Below, one piece after another: positions 34,812-44,292 of a DNA stretch of 64,000 bases (position 1 is its first letter; each line of letters opens with the position of its first letter). The position numbers were made by a program, and so were the translations under genes. Location: contig JALHMF010000007.1 of NCBI GenBank assembly GCA_022844205.1, positions 94,116 to 158,115 of the forward strand, in the 5' to 3' direction. The notes below the pieces were generated by a model. The model saw only the letters and a list, made by a program, of their open reading frames with translations, ran no database searches and was not told the origin of the DNA. The DNA comes from Xanthobacteraceae bacterium (GTDB lineage: Bacteria > Pseudomonadota > Alphaproteobacteria > Rhizobiales > Xanthobacteraceae).

Positions 34812-34926
34812 GTCATTCCGGAGGGCGGGCGAAGCGAGGCAATCCGAATGCATAGCCACCTCTTTCAATCGTTCACTGGGCGTCCATGGATTCCGGGCTC
34901 GCGCCTTCGGCGCGCCCCGGAATGAC
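34812..34926. repeat. Family-B-like palindromic repeat, copy 5 (divergent)
   Basis: Outer arms GTCATTCCGG and CCGGAATGAC, with an inner hairpin GGCTCGCGCCTTCGGCGCGCC. The first 14 bases of the approach (TTAACCCTTGTCAT) are duplicated in tandem at 34789-34816, the first copy overlapping the CsaA-like stop codon. Confidence 0.78.
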
Positions 34927-34928
34927 GG

Positions 34929-36317
34929 TCACACCGGAATTCTCACCGTCGCGCGCAGGCCGCCCATCGGGCTTTCCGACAGCGTGATGTCGCCGCCATG
35001 GACGCCCGCGATATCGCGGGCGATCGACAGGCCGAGGCCCGAACCGCTCTGGTTCTGGTTGCGGGAATCGTCCAGACGCAGAAAAGGCCGGAAGACGTCG
35101 TCGCGAAGGTCGCTCGGAATGCCGGGGCCGTCGTCGTCCACCTGCACGAACAGCCAGCGCGGCTCGCGCGAACCGGACAGCGAAACCGTGTTGCCGAACC
35201 GGATCGCATTCGACACCAGATTGGCAATGCAGCGCTTGAACGAATCCGGCCGCACCTGAACCATTGGCGGACCGGAGAAGGCGGTGCTCGCGCGCTTGCC
35301 GCGCCGCTCGGCGTCGGCGGCGAGATCGTCGAGAATGCCCTTCACATCGACGAGAGTGGGCAGTTCGCCGCTCTCGTCCTTGGCGAAGGCGAGATAGGCT
35401 TCGAGCATTCGCTGCATCTCGTCGACATCCTTGCGGAGCGCCTGAATTTCCGGGTTGTCATCGATCAGCGCCAGTTCGAGCTTGAAGCGCGTCAGGATGG
35501 TGCGGAGATCATGCGAAACGCCGGCCAGCATCGTCGTGCGCTGCTCGATCTGCCGCTCGATGCGCCGCTTCATTTCCATGAACGAAAGTGCCGCCTGCCG
35601 CACTTCACGCGCCCCGCGCGGATGGAAGTTCGCAATCTCGCGGCCCTTGCCGAAGGCGTCGGCCGCTTCCGCGAGGCGCAGGATCGGTTTGATCTGGTTG
35701 CGCAGGAAGAGGATCGCGATGCCAAGCAGGATAATCGAGGTGCCGATCATCCAAACAAGAAAAATATGCGAGTTGGATGCGTAGGCCATATGGCGGCTGG
35801 CATAGACACGCATCACCGCGTTCTCGAGCTGAACGCGAATTTCGAGCAGACTGGAGTCGCCAACGGTGTCGATCCAGAACGGCCGGTCGATGAGCCGGCT
35901 GATCTGTTGGGAGAGTGCTGAGTCCGGCGTCGAAAAGAACGGCTTTGGCCCCGGCGCGGGAAGCGGTTCCAGCGGCAGCAGTTCGACATTAAGGTTCAGT
36001 TTTTCCGCGGCGATCTTCACCAGTGTCGCGGATTTCGGATCCTGCGGATAGCGGTGGTAGGTTTCGACGAGTGCCGAAATGTCCTGTGCCACCGCGGTGG
36101 ACATCCGCCGCGTCACGAAATTGTAGTGCCGCTCCATGAACACGAAAGCGACGACCGATTGCAGAAGTACCATCGGCGTGACGATGATCAGCAGCGCGCG
36201 CGCGTAGAGGCCCTTCGGCAGCTTTGCGTTCATCCACGCCGAGGCGCGGCGATGCGGCAGGGCGAAAATCCCGAGCACATAGCCGACGCTGTTCCGGATT
36301 TTCAGCAGAAGGTTCAC
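34929..36317 (-). CDS. EnvZ-like sensor histidine kinase
   Basis: 462 aa. Two transmembrane helices (~residues 40-62 and ~188-208) bracket a periplasmic domain of ~125 residues. A HAMP region follows, then the H-box AGVSHDLRTILTRFKLELAL (His ~271), the N-box NLVSNAIRFG, and ATP-lid motifs DDGPGIP and SGSGLGLSIA. The H-box DLRT and four-residue spacing are EnvZ-type. The GTG start overlaps the regulator's stop (GTGA). Signal unknown. Confidence 0.93.
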   Translation of the reverse strand: MNLLLKIRNSVGYVLGIFALPHRRASAWMNAKLPKGLYARALLIIVTPMVLLQSVVAFVFMERHYNFVTRRMSTAVAQDISALVETYHRYPQDPKSATLVKIAAEKLNLNVELLPLEPLPAPGPKPFFSTPDSALSQQISRLIDRPFWIDTVGDSSLLEIRVQLENAVMRVYASRHMAYASNSHIFLVWMIGTSIILLGIAILFLRNQIKPILRLAEAADAFGKGREIANFHPRGAREVRQAALSFMEMKRRIERQIEQRTTMLAGVSHDLRTILTRFKLELALIDDNPEIQALRKDVDEMQRMLEAYLAFAKDESGELPTLVDVKGILDDLAADAERRGKRASTAFSGPPMVQVRPDSFKRCIANLVSNAIRFGNTVSLSGSREPRWLFVQVDDDGPGIPSDLRDDVFRPFLRLDDSRNQNQSGSGLGLSIARDIAGVHGGDITLSESPMGGLRATVRIPV

Positions 36318-37024
36318 GGCGTCGCCACCAGCCGGTAGCCGATACCGCGCACGGTGCGGAGGTAGATCGGCTCGTTGGGATTATTCTCCACCTTCCGACG
36401 CAGGCGGTTGATCTGCACGTCTACCGCCCGTTCGCTCGCTTCTACGCCAGGGGTAGCCAGATCCTGCCGCGGCACGGTTTCGCCGGGCTTGGTGGCAAGC
36501 ACGCGCAGCATGTCGCGTTCGCGGTCGGTGATCCGGACGGTTTCGCCGTCGCGCAAAAGCTCGCCGGATTCAATATGGAAACTGAAATCGCCAAAATGAA
36601 CGAGTTCCACCGGTTTTGATTCCGACTGTTCACTGCGCTTCAGGAGGTTGCCGATGCGCAACAGCAGTTCGCGCGGCTCGAACGGTTTCGGCACATAGTC
36701 GTCCGCGCCGGTTTCAAGGCCCGCCACGCGGTCGAGCGGTTCGGCGCGCGCCGTCAGCATCAGGATTGGCACGTTCGGTAGCGTGTCCCGGATCGAGCGG
36801 GCGAGGTCGAGGCCGCTTTCGCCCGGCATCATCACGTCCAGGATGAGCAGGTCGAAGGCCATGCTGCCGAGGTGCTTGCGCGCTTCCGCGGCATTGTTCG
36901 CGGTGGTGACGCGATAGCCATTGTCCGAAAGGTAACGCGACAACAGTTCAACGATGCGGAGGTCGTCATCGACCACCAGCAAATGCGCGGCGTTATCAGA
37001 GGGGGCTGAACGCGGATGGGTCAT
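36314..37024 (-). CDS. OmpR/PhoB-family response regulator
   Basis: 236 aa from the ATG; a GTG one codon earlier is possible. The receiver domain has the acidic pocket VVDDD (~17-21), phospho-acceptor D63 in LLILDVMMPGESGLD, and the conserved Thr and Lys in MLTARAEP and YVPKPFEP. The winged-helix DNA-binding domain (~140-235) has ERDMLRVLATKPGE, RAVDVQINRLRRKVE and LRTVRGIGYRL. It lies 13 bp after marR and is coupled to the kinase. Confidence 0.95.
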   Translation of the reverse strand: MTHPRSAPSDNAAHLLVVDDDLRIVELLSRYLSDNGYRVTTANNAAEARKHLGSMAFDLLILDVMMPGESGLDLARSIRDTLPNVPILMLTARAEPLDRVAGLETGADDYVPKPFEPRELLLRIGNLLKRSEQSESKPVELVHFGDFSFHIESGELLRDGETVRITDRERDMLRVLATKPGETVPRQDLATPGVEASERAVDVQINRLRRKVENNPNEPIYLRTVRGIGYRLVATP

Positions 37025-37037
37025 CACATCTCGAATG

Positions 37038-37586
37038 TTATTTGACGCCGGGGAGTTCGCCGCGATCGGCGCGGGCGATCAGCCGCTCGACTTCCTCGCG
37101 TGTGGCCGGGTCGATCATGGCGAGCAGAAACTTGCGGGCGGCCTCGCGAGCAGCGGGACCGGACTCATTTAGTGCGCGGGTAAAACGTTTGGTTTGCAGA
37201 AGCGCCAGATCGCGCGCGAGCGTATCGCCCTTCGCAGTGAGATAGAGCAGCCGCTGGCGGCGGTCTGCAGGGCCGGCCTTCTGAATCACATAGCCGTCCT
37301 CCACCAGTTCGCGCAGCACGCGGCCAAGGCTCTGCTTGGTAATCTTGAGCACATCGAGCAGGTCCGCTACGCGCATGCCCGGATGGCGGTTCACGAAGTG
37401 CAACACCCGGTGATGCGCGCGGCCGAAGCCGAGATCGGCCAGCACCTCGTCCGCATCGCCGATGAAATCGCGGTAGGCGAAGAACAGAAGCTCGATCAGG
37501 TCATAGGACGGCTGGCCGGCGCCCGCACCTTTGCGAGCGAATTCATTGGGGCGAGAGGGTGCCATCGACACGTTTATGTCAGCCAT
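37038..37586 (-). CDS. MarR-family transcriptional regulator
   Basis: 182 aa. The winged helix (~residues 55-130) includes VADLLDVLKITKQSLGRVLR (recognition helix), VEDGYVIQKAGPADRRQRLL (wing) and YLTAKGDTLA. The N-terminus is uncertain: ATG at 37586 has no ribosome site and lies inside a 21-bp inverted repeat; ATG at 37565 (MAPSRPNEFARKG) is a good alternative. It heads a marR-regulator-kinase operon, divergent from ilvE. Confidence 0.92.
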   Translation of the reverse strand: MADINVSMAPSRPNEFARKGAGAGQPSYDLIELLFFAYRDFIGDADEVLADLGFGRAHHRVLHFVNRHPGMRVADLLDVLKITKQSLGRVLRELVEDGYVIQKAGPADRRQRLLYLTAKGDTLARDLALLQTKRFTRALNESGPAAREAARKFLLAMIDPATREEVERLIARADRGELPGVK

Positions 37587-37595
37587 ATTGACATA
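37575..37595. promoter_or_regulatory. Candidate MarR operator (inverted repeat)
   Basis: The sequence is TATGTCA, seven bases (GCCATAT), TGACATA: a perfect 7-bp inverted repeat with 14-bp centre spacing, as expected for a winged-helix dimer. It covers the annotated marR start codon and lies in the marR-ilvE divergent region. Autoregulation, and possibly control of ilvE, is inferred. Confidence 0.5.
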
Positions 37596-37799
37596 TCTGG
37601 GATTGATCTGTACCCGTCAGCGCGTTCCGGCGAAAGACCCGATCTTCCATCGTCTGGTTTCGGATCGGTCGTTGCGCCGCGCTACAAGACGCGCTCTCAT
37701 GCGGGACCATAAAGGTTGTTGCCCGACAGGGCAAAACCCAAGAATTCGGCGGAAACTGGACCGGTAAGCGGGCGCTGCCCGTCACGAGGAGAGAGGCAA

Positions 37800-38693
37800 A
37801 TGGCCGGAGAGCCCTTCGACAAACGGCCGGGTGTGATCTGGTACGACGGCAAGCTCGTGCCATGGGAATCCGCCAACCTGCACGTGCTCTCTCACGGCCT
37901 GCATTACGGAAGCTGCGTGTTCGAGGGCGAGCGCTCTTATGGCGGCGAAATCTACAAGTGCACCGAACACTCGGAGCGCCTGCTGGAGTCCGGCCGGCTG
38001 CTCGATTTTGAAATTCCTTACAGCGCGGCCGAGATCGACGCCGCCAAGCGTCTCGTTCTGGAGAAGAACGGGCAGACCGACGCCTATGTCCGTCCGGTCG
38101 CATGGCGCGGCAGCGAGATGATGGGCGTCTCGGCGCAGAACAATAAAATCCATCTCGCCATCGCAAGCTGGGAATGGCCGAGCTATTTCGATCCGGCGGA
38201 GCGGCTGAAGGGCTTGCGGCTCGACCTCGCGGAATATCGCAGGCCCGACCCGGCGACGATCCCGTGCAAGGCGAAAGCGGCCGGTCTCTACATGATCTGC
38301 ACGATCTCGAAGCATCGCGCCGAGCGGAAGGGTTACGCCGACGCGATGATGCTCGACTGGCAGGGCCGCGTCGCGGAATGCACCGGCGCCAACATTTTCT
38401 TCATCAAGGACAACAAGATCCACACGCCGACGCCGGATTGTTTCCTCGACGGCATCACGCGCCGTACCGCGATTGCGCTTGCGAAGAAGAACGGCATCGA
38501 AGTAACCGAGCGGCGCATTTTGCCGGAAGAACTCGATGGGTTCTCCGAGTGCTTCATCACCGGGACGGCTGCGGAAGTGACGCCGGTTTCGGAGATCGCC
38601 AACTGGCGCTTCGCGCCGGGCGCGATCACGAAGAAACTGATGGACGACTACACGGCGGAAGTTCAGCCGAAGAAGCGTTCGGCGGCGGCCTGA
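37800..38693 (+). CDS. ilvE: Branched-chain amino acid aminotransferase
   Basis: 297 aa from the ATG after GAGGAGAGAGG; 28 upstream in-frame residues are rejected. The PLP lysine is K159 in CKAKAAGLYM, the same number as in E. coli IlvE. Other motifs are HGLHYGSCVFEGERSY, RVAECTGANIFFI, FLDGITRRTAIALA and CFITGTAAEVTPV. It interconverts branched-chain amino acids and their 2-oxo acids. It is transcribed divergently from the marR operon across a 213-bp region. Confidence 0.94.
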   Translation: MAGEPFDKRPGVIWYDGKLVPWESANLHVLSHGLHYGSCVFEGERSYGGEIYKCTEHSERLLESGRLLDFEIPYSAAEIDAAKRLVLEKNGQTDAYVRPVAWRGSEMMGVSAQNNKIHLAIASWEWPSYFDPAERLKGLRLDLAEYRRPDPATIPCKAKAAGLYMICTISKHRAERKGYADAMMLDWQGRVAECTGANIFFIKDNKIHTPTPDCFLDGITRRTAIALAKKNGIEVTERRILPEELDGFSECFITGTAAEVTPVSEIANWRFAPGAITKKLMDDYTAEVQPKKRSAAA

Positions 38694-38710
38694 GTCAAGC
38701 TTGCCCTGGT

Positions 38711-39751
38711 TTACCGATAAGCGGTCTGCGGCAAATTCGGCTCGCCTGAAAGCCCATGCTTGAGTGCGGACCTTTCAATGAACTTGAATGCGACGAGCAG
38801 CAGCAGCGTCAGCGGCCAGTCGTACCAATGAATATGACCCCTGTGCGCGGTACAGCACGTTTTGAAATCCCATTTCAGGCGGCGCCACAACAGATGTAAT
38901 TGCATTTTAGGGCTCAGCAGATGCTTCATCCAGAAATCGGATAGCCGGTCGGATCGGGGTTGCGGACTATCATCACGCCGCCGCGGAGAGTGCTTCCGCC
39001 GGGTTTGTACCCAACGTTTGAATCGAAGGAATTCCTCGCGTCCGTCGGCAAATGCGACGCTGCGGCGCACGTCGAGGATGAATGGCAGACCGCCGAATTC
39101 GTGGATCGACTCTGCGTCAGGCAAGAACAGAAATTTGTATCCGGCTTTTAACAATTCCGATCTGCGGAGCCTCGAATTCACGAACGGGTTTTCATCAGCC
39201 GGAAAAGAGTGAGCCTCCAGCAACTCGCGGCGGTACAGCGCTGCGTTGTTGCAGACCTGCGTCGTGAAGCCGGTCCCGCCGACTTCGAGATAGCCGCGGT
39301 CGATGAGCGCGAGCGAACGTTTCAGCGGACTTGTTCGATCATAGGTCGTGCGCCCGCTGAAAGCGGACGCCGCGGGATAGTCCTGGGCCGCTTTTGCCAT
39401 GAGCCGCATCCAGCCGGGCAAGGGTCTGGAGTCTGCTTCGAACACGGCGATGAGATTGCCCGTCGTGTAAGGCAAGGCGGCGTCTTTCAGCGCCCATGAA
39501 TGTTCCAAAGCAAAAAATACAACCCGGGTGTTCGGGGCGATTGCTAGCAAATCTTCCGGAAAGGTTGCTTTGTCCTTTTCCGGCTCGGCAAGGATGATTT
39601 CGAAAGGTTCGGAAATGTCCTGTGCCGCGAAGGCATGGAGGATACGCCGCTCATCGGTCCAGGTCTTTTCACCGGTCTCGTAATCCGACACGATAATGAC
39701 GCTGATCCGGAATTTATCCGGAGCTGCAGCGACCTGATTGACGTCTGGCAT
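38711..39751 (-). CDS. Family 2-type glycosyltransferase
   Basis: 346 aa from MPDVNQVAAAPDKFRISVII, which starts just after the moaE stop. The GT-A fold is shown by RISVIIVSDYETGEKTWTDE, LIAVFEADSRPLPGWMRLM (DxD-like EADS) and FTTQVCNNAALYRRELLEAH. A C-terminal hydrophobic helix (WPLTLLLLVAFKFIERSAL) suggests membrane association. The sugar donor and acceptor are unknown. It sits 2 bp downstream of moaE, so it is likely co-transcribed with molybdopterin and DNA-repair genes without functional relation. Confidence 0.82.
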   Translation of the reverse strand: MPDVNQVAAAPDKFRISVIIVSDYETGEKTWTDERRILHAFAAQDISEPFEIILAEPEKDKATFPEDLLAIAPNTRVVFFALEHSWALKDAALPYTTGNLIAVFEADSRPLPGWMRLMAKAAQDYPAASAFSGRTTYDRTSPLKRSLALIDRGYLEVGGTGFTTQVCNNAALYRRELLEAHSFPADENPFVNSRLRRSELLKAGYKFLFLPDAESIHEFGGLPFILDVRRSVAFADGREEFLRFKRWVQTRRKHSPRRRDDSPQPRSDRLSDFWMKHLLSPKMQLHLLWRRLKWDFKTCCTAHRGHIHWYDWPLTLLLLVAFKFIERSALKHGLSGEPNLPQTAYR

Positions 39752-39753
39752 TT

Positions 39754-40233
39754 CTACTCGGCGGCCTTGCGTTTCGCGCCGCGTTCCCATCGCGCGGCGG
39801 CGTTGTCGTCCTTCTCTTTAGCTTCCACCCAGTTTTCAGCGCCGGCGCTTTCCACTTTCTTCCAGAACGGCGCGCGGGTTTTCAGGAAATCCATCAGGAA
39901 TTCCGCCGCCTCGAAGGCAGCCATGCGGTGCTTTGACGTGCAGGCGGCGAACACAATCACTTCACCCGGCACAATGCGTCCGACACGATGCACAATGCGA
40001 GCACCGAGCAGCGGCCAGCGTGCCTTGGCCTCCTCGATATGGCGGCTGATTTCGGCCTCGGCCATGCCGGGATAGTGCTCAAGTGTCAGCGACGTGATCT
40101 TTCCGCTGTCCTCGCTGTCGCGGCAGATGCCTGAAAACGCCACCAGCGCACCAACATCGCTACGGCCGCGCGTCAGCGCTACCGTTTCGGCGGCGGGGTC
40201 GATCGGCTGGTCGGTGATGCGTACTTGCATCAT
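39754..40233 (-). CDS. moaE: Molybdopterin synthase catalytic subunit MoaE
   Basis: 159 aa from MMQVRITDQPIDPAAE; 10 further in-frame residues are possible. MoaE motifs are VGALVAFSGICRD, SLTLEHYPGMAEAEI, VHRVGRIVPGEVIVFAACTS, KHRMAAFEAAEFLMDFLKTR and PFWKKV, with the active-site lysines. It receives sulfur from MoaD thiocarboxylate to build molybdopterin. It follows moaD by ~31 bp. Confidence 0.94.
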   Translation of the reverse strand: MMQVRITDQPIDPAAETVALTRGRSDVGALVAFSGICRDSEDSGKITSLTLEHYPGMAEAEISRHIEEAKARWPLLGARIVHRVGRIVPGEVIVFAACTSKHRMAAFEAAEFLMDFLKTRAPFWKKVESAGAENWVEAKEKDDNAAARWERGAKRKAAE

Positions 40234-40264
40234 GCAAATATACCGCGATCGCGGGTCTTGCACA

Positions 40265-40516
40265 TCATCCGCCCGTCATCGGCGGAAACAGCGCGATCTC
40301 GCGGGCATTGGCGATCGGTGCGTCGGGCTTCACATGCACCTTGTCGATGGCGGCGCGGATCACCTTCGCATTCTCGAAGGCGTGGGCATATTCCTCGCCG
40401 CGACCGGTCAGAAACCGCAGGAGGTCGGCGACGGTCTTCACCGAGGCGGGAAGTTCAACGTCTTCCTCCGCCTTGCCGACGCGCTCGCGAAGCCATGCGA
40501 AATAAAGAATCTTCAT
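40265..40516 (-). CDS. moaD: Molybdopterin synthase sulfur carrier subunit MoaD
   Basis: 83 aa, with a ubiquitin-like fold and the required C-terminal Gly-Gly (FPPMTGG) that is adenylated and thiocarboxylated. It opens MKILYFAWLRERVG. Its ATG overlaps the pgsA stop by 4 bp, and moaE follows. It delivers sulfur to precursor Z via MoaE. Confidence 0.94.
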   Translation of the reverse strand: MKILYFAWLRERVGKAEEDVELPASVKTVADLLRFLTGRGEEYAHAFENAKVIRAAIDKVHVKPDAPIANAREIALFPPMTGG

Positions 40517-41160
40517 TTGGTGTCGCCGACAATGTGCTTCACGCCCGCGCGAAAATAATCGAAGCCCGTGTAGAGCGTGAGAAGGGCTGAAATCCAGAGC
40601 AGCGTGATTCCCGTCATCGTGATTCCGGGAAACATCTTATCGCCGGCAGGACCGGCGAGCAGAAAGCCGACGGCAACGAGCTGCATCATCGTCTTCCACT
40701 TGGCGAGGCGCGACACCGGAACGCTGACGCGCAATTCAGCCAAGAATTCACGCAGCCCGGAAACCAGAATCTCGCGGCAAAGGATAATGAGCGCCGCCCA
40801 AAGCGACCAGCCGCGGATCGTGTCGTCGGCGGCGAGCATGAACAGGGAGCCGCCAACCAGCAGCTTGTCGGCGATGGGGTCGAGCATTTGTCCGAGTTTG
40901 GACTGCTCGCCGTAACTGCGCGCTACCCAGCCATCGAGCAAATCGGTGATCGCGGCGACGAGAAAAATCGCGAGCGCCACCCAGCGCAGCCAAAGTCCCG
41001 CGCCATAAATCGTGATGGCAAACAGGCAGACCGCGATGGCGGGGACGGCCGCTATGCGGCCATAGGTGAGCAAATTTGGAAGCGAATAGGCATGGCCGTT
41101 CATTGCCGGTGCGGCGTCATTTTCAGGAACGGCACTCGCCTGATTGATCGGCGTACTCAT
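40513..41160 (-). CDS. pgsA: CDP-diacylglycerol-glycerol-3-phosphate 3-phosphatidyltransferase
   Basis: 215 aa from MSTPINQASAVPEND; a 6-residue longer form is possible. The CDP-alcohol phosphotransferase motif DGX2ARX8GX3DX3D is DGWVARSYGEQSKLGQMLDP then IAD. Several membrane helices follow (SLFMLAADDTIRGWSLWAAL and others). It makes phosphatidylglycerophosphate, precursor of PG and cardiolipin. It lies between uvrC and moaD in the order usual for Hyphomicrobiales. Confidence 0.93.
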   Translation of the reverse strand: MSTPINQASAVPENDAAPAMNGHAYSLPNLLTYGRIAAVPAIAVCLFAITIYGAGLWLRWVALAIFLVAAITDLLDGWVARSYGEQSKLGQMLDPIADKLLVGGSLFMLAADDTIRGWSLWAALIILCREILVSGLREFLAELRVSVPVSRLAKWKTMMQLVAVGFLLAGPAGDKMFPGITMTGITLLWISALLTLYTGFDYFRAGVKHIVGDTK

Positions 41161-41220
41161 GCGCCGACAAAAAGACACCCCGGGGCCGTGGCGTCAATGC
41201 GGCAATCGATAAAATCGCCG

Positions 41221-43221
41221 CTAGGTGGTGTGGAAATAGCCGTACACCGCTCTGGCTGTGGCGGCATTGATGCCGGGAACTGCCTCCAGATCGGCCAGCG
41301 AGGCACGCTCGATTGCCTGCAATGTTCCGAAATGCCGGAGCAGCGCGCGTTTGCGCGTAGGTCCGATGCCCTGAATTTCCTGCAGGCCGCTGCTCACGAG
41401 GTCCTTGCTGCGACGGATGCGATGCGAGCCGATGGCAAAGCGATGCGCCTCGTCGCGCAGGCGCTCGACGAAATAGAGTACCGGGTCGCGCGGCGGCAAG
41501 CGAAACGGCGGCCGCTCCGGGAGATGAAATGTCTCACGGCCCGCATCGCGATCGGCACCTTTCGCGACAGCGAGAAGACAAAGATCGTTGATGCCGAGAT
41601 CGGCGAGCACCTCGCGGGCACTGGACAACTGGCCCGGTCCTCCGTCGATGATCACAAGGTCCGGCCATGGCGACTCCGCAGCCCCGTCGCGCGGGGATTC
41701 CGTCATCAGCCGCTTGAAGCGGCGGCGCAGCACCTCCCGCATCATGCCGTAGTCGTCGCCCGGTGAGAGATCCTCGGAGCGAATATTGAACTTGCGGTAC
41801 TGATTCTTCTGGAATCCCTCCGGCCCCGCGACGATCATCACGCCGACGGCGTTTGTGCCGGAGATATGGCTGTTGTCGTAAACCTCGATGCGGCGCGGCG
41901 GCAGGGTCAGGCCGAGCACATCGGCGAGACCCTTCAGGTGCCGGGCCTGCGAGGCGGATTCCGCGAGGCGGCGCTGAAGGGCGCCCTTCGCATTCATCGC
42001 GGCGTGCTGGACCAGCGCGTGCTTGTCCCCGCGCGACGGTATTGCGACCTCGACCTTGTAGCCCGAGCGCGTGCAGAGCGCTTCTTCGAGCAGTTCCTTC
42101 TCTACGATCTCGTGCGAAAGGAGCACAAGGCGGGGGCTGGTCTTGTCCTCGTAAAATTGCGCGAGAAAACTTTCCAGCACTTCGCCCGGCGAAAGCGAGC
42201 GCGGCGCGCGCGGATAATAGGCGCGGTCACCCCAGTTCTGGAAATTGCGGATGAAGAAGACTTCGATGCAGTTGACGCCGCCTTCCTGATGAACGGCGAA
42301 GACATCGGCCTGCTCGATGTTGCGCGGATGCAGGCCGTTCGCCTGCGAACTGATCGCGGACAGCGCGCCGATGCGGTCGCGCAGGGCCGCCGCCCGTTCG
42401 TAGTCGAGATTGTTCGAGGCGGTCTCCATGTCGTGCGCGAGCCGGTCCTGCACCGTGCGGCTGCGGCCGGAGAGGAAGTCGCGGGCTTCTTCCACGAGTG
42501 TATTGTATTCCGGCAGCGCAATCTCACCGGTGCAGGGCGCCGAGCAGCGCTTGATCTGGAACAGCAGGCAGGGCCGCGTGCGGCTTTCATAGACATTGTT
42601 GGAACAGGAGCGCAGCAGAAACGCGCGCTCCAGCGCGGTGATCGTGCGGTTCACCGCACCCGCGGCTGCGAACGGACCGAAGTAATCTCCCTTGTGGCTG
42701 CGCGCGCCGCGATGCTTCGCGATCTGCGGGGCCGGGTGGTCGCTGGTAATCAGAATATAGGGAAACGACTTGTCGTCCCGCATCAGCACGTTGAAGCGCG
42801 GCCGGAAACGCTTGATCATGTTCGCTTCGAGCAGGAGCGCTTCCGTTTCGGTTTCCGTCGAGACGAACTCCATCGTCACCGTGAGCGCGATCATGCGCAT
42901 GATGCGGGTATCGAGGCCGGTTGGCCGTGTGTAGGAAAGCACGCGCTTGGCGACGTTTTTCGCCTTGCCGACATAGAGGACGTCGCCTTTGGCATCGACC
43001 ATCCGGTAAACGCCGGCGGTAGAAGGCGACAGTCTTGCAAAACGCTGGATCGCTTCGCGACCGGTCGCGACCTTCTCCGGTGCCGGCGCTTCCTCGCTGT
43101 CTTCTGGCGGCGTCAGTTCGAGAACCGGCTGCTCTTCCCCGGGCAATGCCTCATTGCCCGCCTGGTCGATCGGCGGATCCGGCTCGATTTCCGGTTCGAT
43201 ATTGGTCTTCTCGCGATCCAT
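41221..43221 (-). CDS. uvrC: Excinuclease ABC subunit C
   Basis: 666 aa from ATG 43221; a TTG at 43251 would add ten residues. The N-terminal ~65 residues are an acidic extension ([20 protein letters not shown]). Then comes the GIY-YIG nuclease ([20 protein letters not shown]), the UVR domain that meets UvrB (~residues 245-290), the RNase H-like 5' nuclease ([20 protein letters not shown]) and two C-terminal HhH motifs ([33 protein letters not shown]). It makes both incisions in nucleotide excision repair; uvrB lies 10 kb downstream. Confidence 0.95.
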   Translation of the reverse strand: MDREKTNIEPEIEPDPPIDQAGNEALPGEEQPVLELTPPEDSEEAPAPEKVATGREAIQRFARLSPSTAGVYRMVDAKGDVLYVGKAKNVAKRVLSYTRPTGLDTRIMRMIALTVTMEFVSTETETEALLLEANMIKRFRPRFNVLMRDDKSFPYILITSDHPAPQIAKHRGARSHKGDYFGPFAAAGAVNRTITALERAFLLRSCSNNVYESRTRPCLLFQIKRCSAPCTGEIALPEYNTLVEEARDFLSGRSRTVQDRLAHDMETASNNLDYERAAALRDRIGALSAISSQANGLHPRNIEQADVFAVHQEGGVNCIEVFFIRNFQNWGDRAYYPRAPRSLSPGEVLESFLAQFYEDKTSPRLVLLSHEIVEKELLEEALCTRSGYKVEVAIPSRGDKHALVQHAAMNAKGALQRRLAESASQARHLKGLADVLGLTLPPRRIEVYDNSHISGTNAVGVMIVAGPEGFQKNQYRKFNIRSEDLSPGDDYGMMREVLRRRFKRLMTESPRDGAAESPWPDLVIIDGGPGQLSSAREVLADLGINDLCLLAVAKGADRDAGRETFHLPERPPFRLPPRDPVLYFVERLRDEAHRFAIGSHRIRRSKDLVSSGLQEIQGIGPTRKRALLRHFGTLQAIERASLADLEAVPGINAATARAVYGYFHTT

Positions 43222-43268
43222 GAGCGGCAACGTAAGGAATTGGACCGGCAAGGGCCAGAGGCGGAATG

Positions 43269-44033
43269 CTATTCGCGCACGCCGTCGATGTCCGGGGTGC
43301 GCCAGGAAATATGCTGGCCGCCGTCCACCGGCAGAATGGTTCCGGTGATGCTCGGCGAGGCCGCAAGGAACAGCACGGCTGCCGCGATTTCTTCCGGCGT
43401 CGGTCCGCGTTCGAGCGGCAGGGCGGAAGTCTGTGCGGCAAAGATGGTTTCATCCTGCCGTGCGCTGGGCAGCGTCGGACCGGGGGCGACCCCGTTGACG
43501 CGGATTTTCGGGGCGAGCGATTGGGCGAGCGTCACCGTCGCGGTCGCGAGCGCCGACTTGGAGAGCATGTACGAGAAAAAGAGAGGTGTTGGTTTCAAGA
43601 CCCGCTGGTCGATGACATTGACGATGGAAGACCCAGCGGGGGCCTGCGCCGCGAAGGCTTCCGCAAGGAATACGGGTGCGGCGAGGTTCACCGCCATCTG
43701 CCGCTCCCAGGTGGCGCGATCGAGGGAGCCAATCTCGTCCGGCTCGAAAATGGACGCGTTGTTGACGAGGAGACTGACCGGGCCGAGGTGCGCTGCCTCC
43801 TGCACGATCCTGCGCAGAGCGGCATGCTCGCCGAGATCGGCCGTGATTACAGTGCAGGAGACGCCGAGGGATTTCAGATCTTCTCGAAGTTTTTCCGCTT
43901 CCGCTTTGGAGCGGCGGGCATGGATCGCAACGGAATATCCGGCCCTGGCGAGTGCCAGACAGATCGTGCCGCCGATGCGCTGCGCGCCGCCGGTCACCAG
44001 CGCCGTTCCGTTTCTTTTTGCTGTGTTGCCCAT
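43269..44033 (-). CDS. Short-chain dehydrogenase/reductase (pteridine reductase/FolM-like)
   Basis: 254 aa. The cofactor loop is TGGAQRIG (residues ~15-22); Arg there is typical of PTR1/FolM-type SDRs that prefer NADPH. Other motifs are LLVNNASIF, the YxxxK-related [20 protein letters not shown] and [18 protein letters not shown]. It may reduce dihydropterin or a related substrate; general SDR activity is certain, the substrate is not. It starts the minus-strand run that continues into uvrC with an 18-47 bp gap. Confidence 0.85.
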   Translation of the reverse strand: MGNTAKRNGTALVTGGAQRIGGTICLALARAGYSVAIHARRSKAEAEKLREDLKSLGVSCTVITADLGEHAALRRIVQEAAHLGPVSLLVNNASIFEPDEIGSLDRATWERQMAVNLAAPVFLAEAFAAQAPAGSSIVNVIDQRVLKPTPLFFSYMLSKSALATATVTLAQSLAPKIRVNGVAPGPTLPSARQDETIFAAQTSALPLERGPTPEEIAAAVLFLAASPSITGTILPVDGGQHISWRTPDIDGVRE

Positions 44034-44169
44034 CCGACTTCCAGATTAACGGCTCGCGATCCGGTGTGCCGCCTTGCCGCAGCAATGGTCCATTCTGGAC
44101 CACGGAACACGATCCATGAAAGTGCCCTTGTTTGGCCGGTTTCCGGTCAAGCCCGCGCCCATCTCAACC

Positions 44170-44223
44170 ATTCATTAAGCGTGTTCGCAACGAGGGCCGA
44201 TCCGTGCTCGCGCGTTAATGAAT
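44170..44223. promoter_or_regulatory. Inverted repeat upstream of the outer-membrane protein gene
   Basis: ATTCATTAA (44170-44178) is mirrored by TTAATGAAT (44215-44223), 36 bp apart, in an otherwise GC-rich stretch. The two AT-rich half-sites sit 70-120 bp before the OMP start, in the probable promoter zone. No known regulator motif was matched. Confidence 0.35.
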
Positions 44224-44292
44224 CAAATTCTCCTAAAAGTTTAGATTTCAAGGGAATGGATCGATCAGGATGATCGTGACGAGGAGGCCCAC

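Noticed and set aside
41866..44049. A 727-codon open frame antisense to uvrC and the SDR gene
   Set aside because: It is an artefact of GC-rich codon bias on the opposite strand; uvrC and SDR motifs are complete, and the antisense product has no domain or ribosome site.
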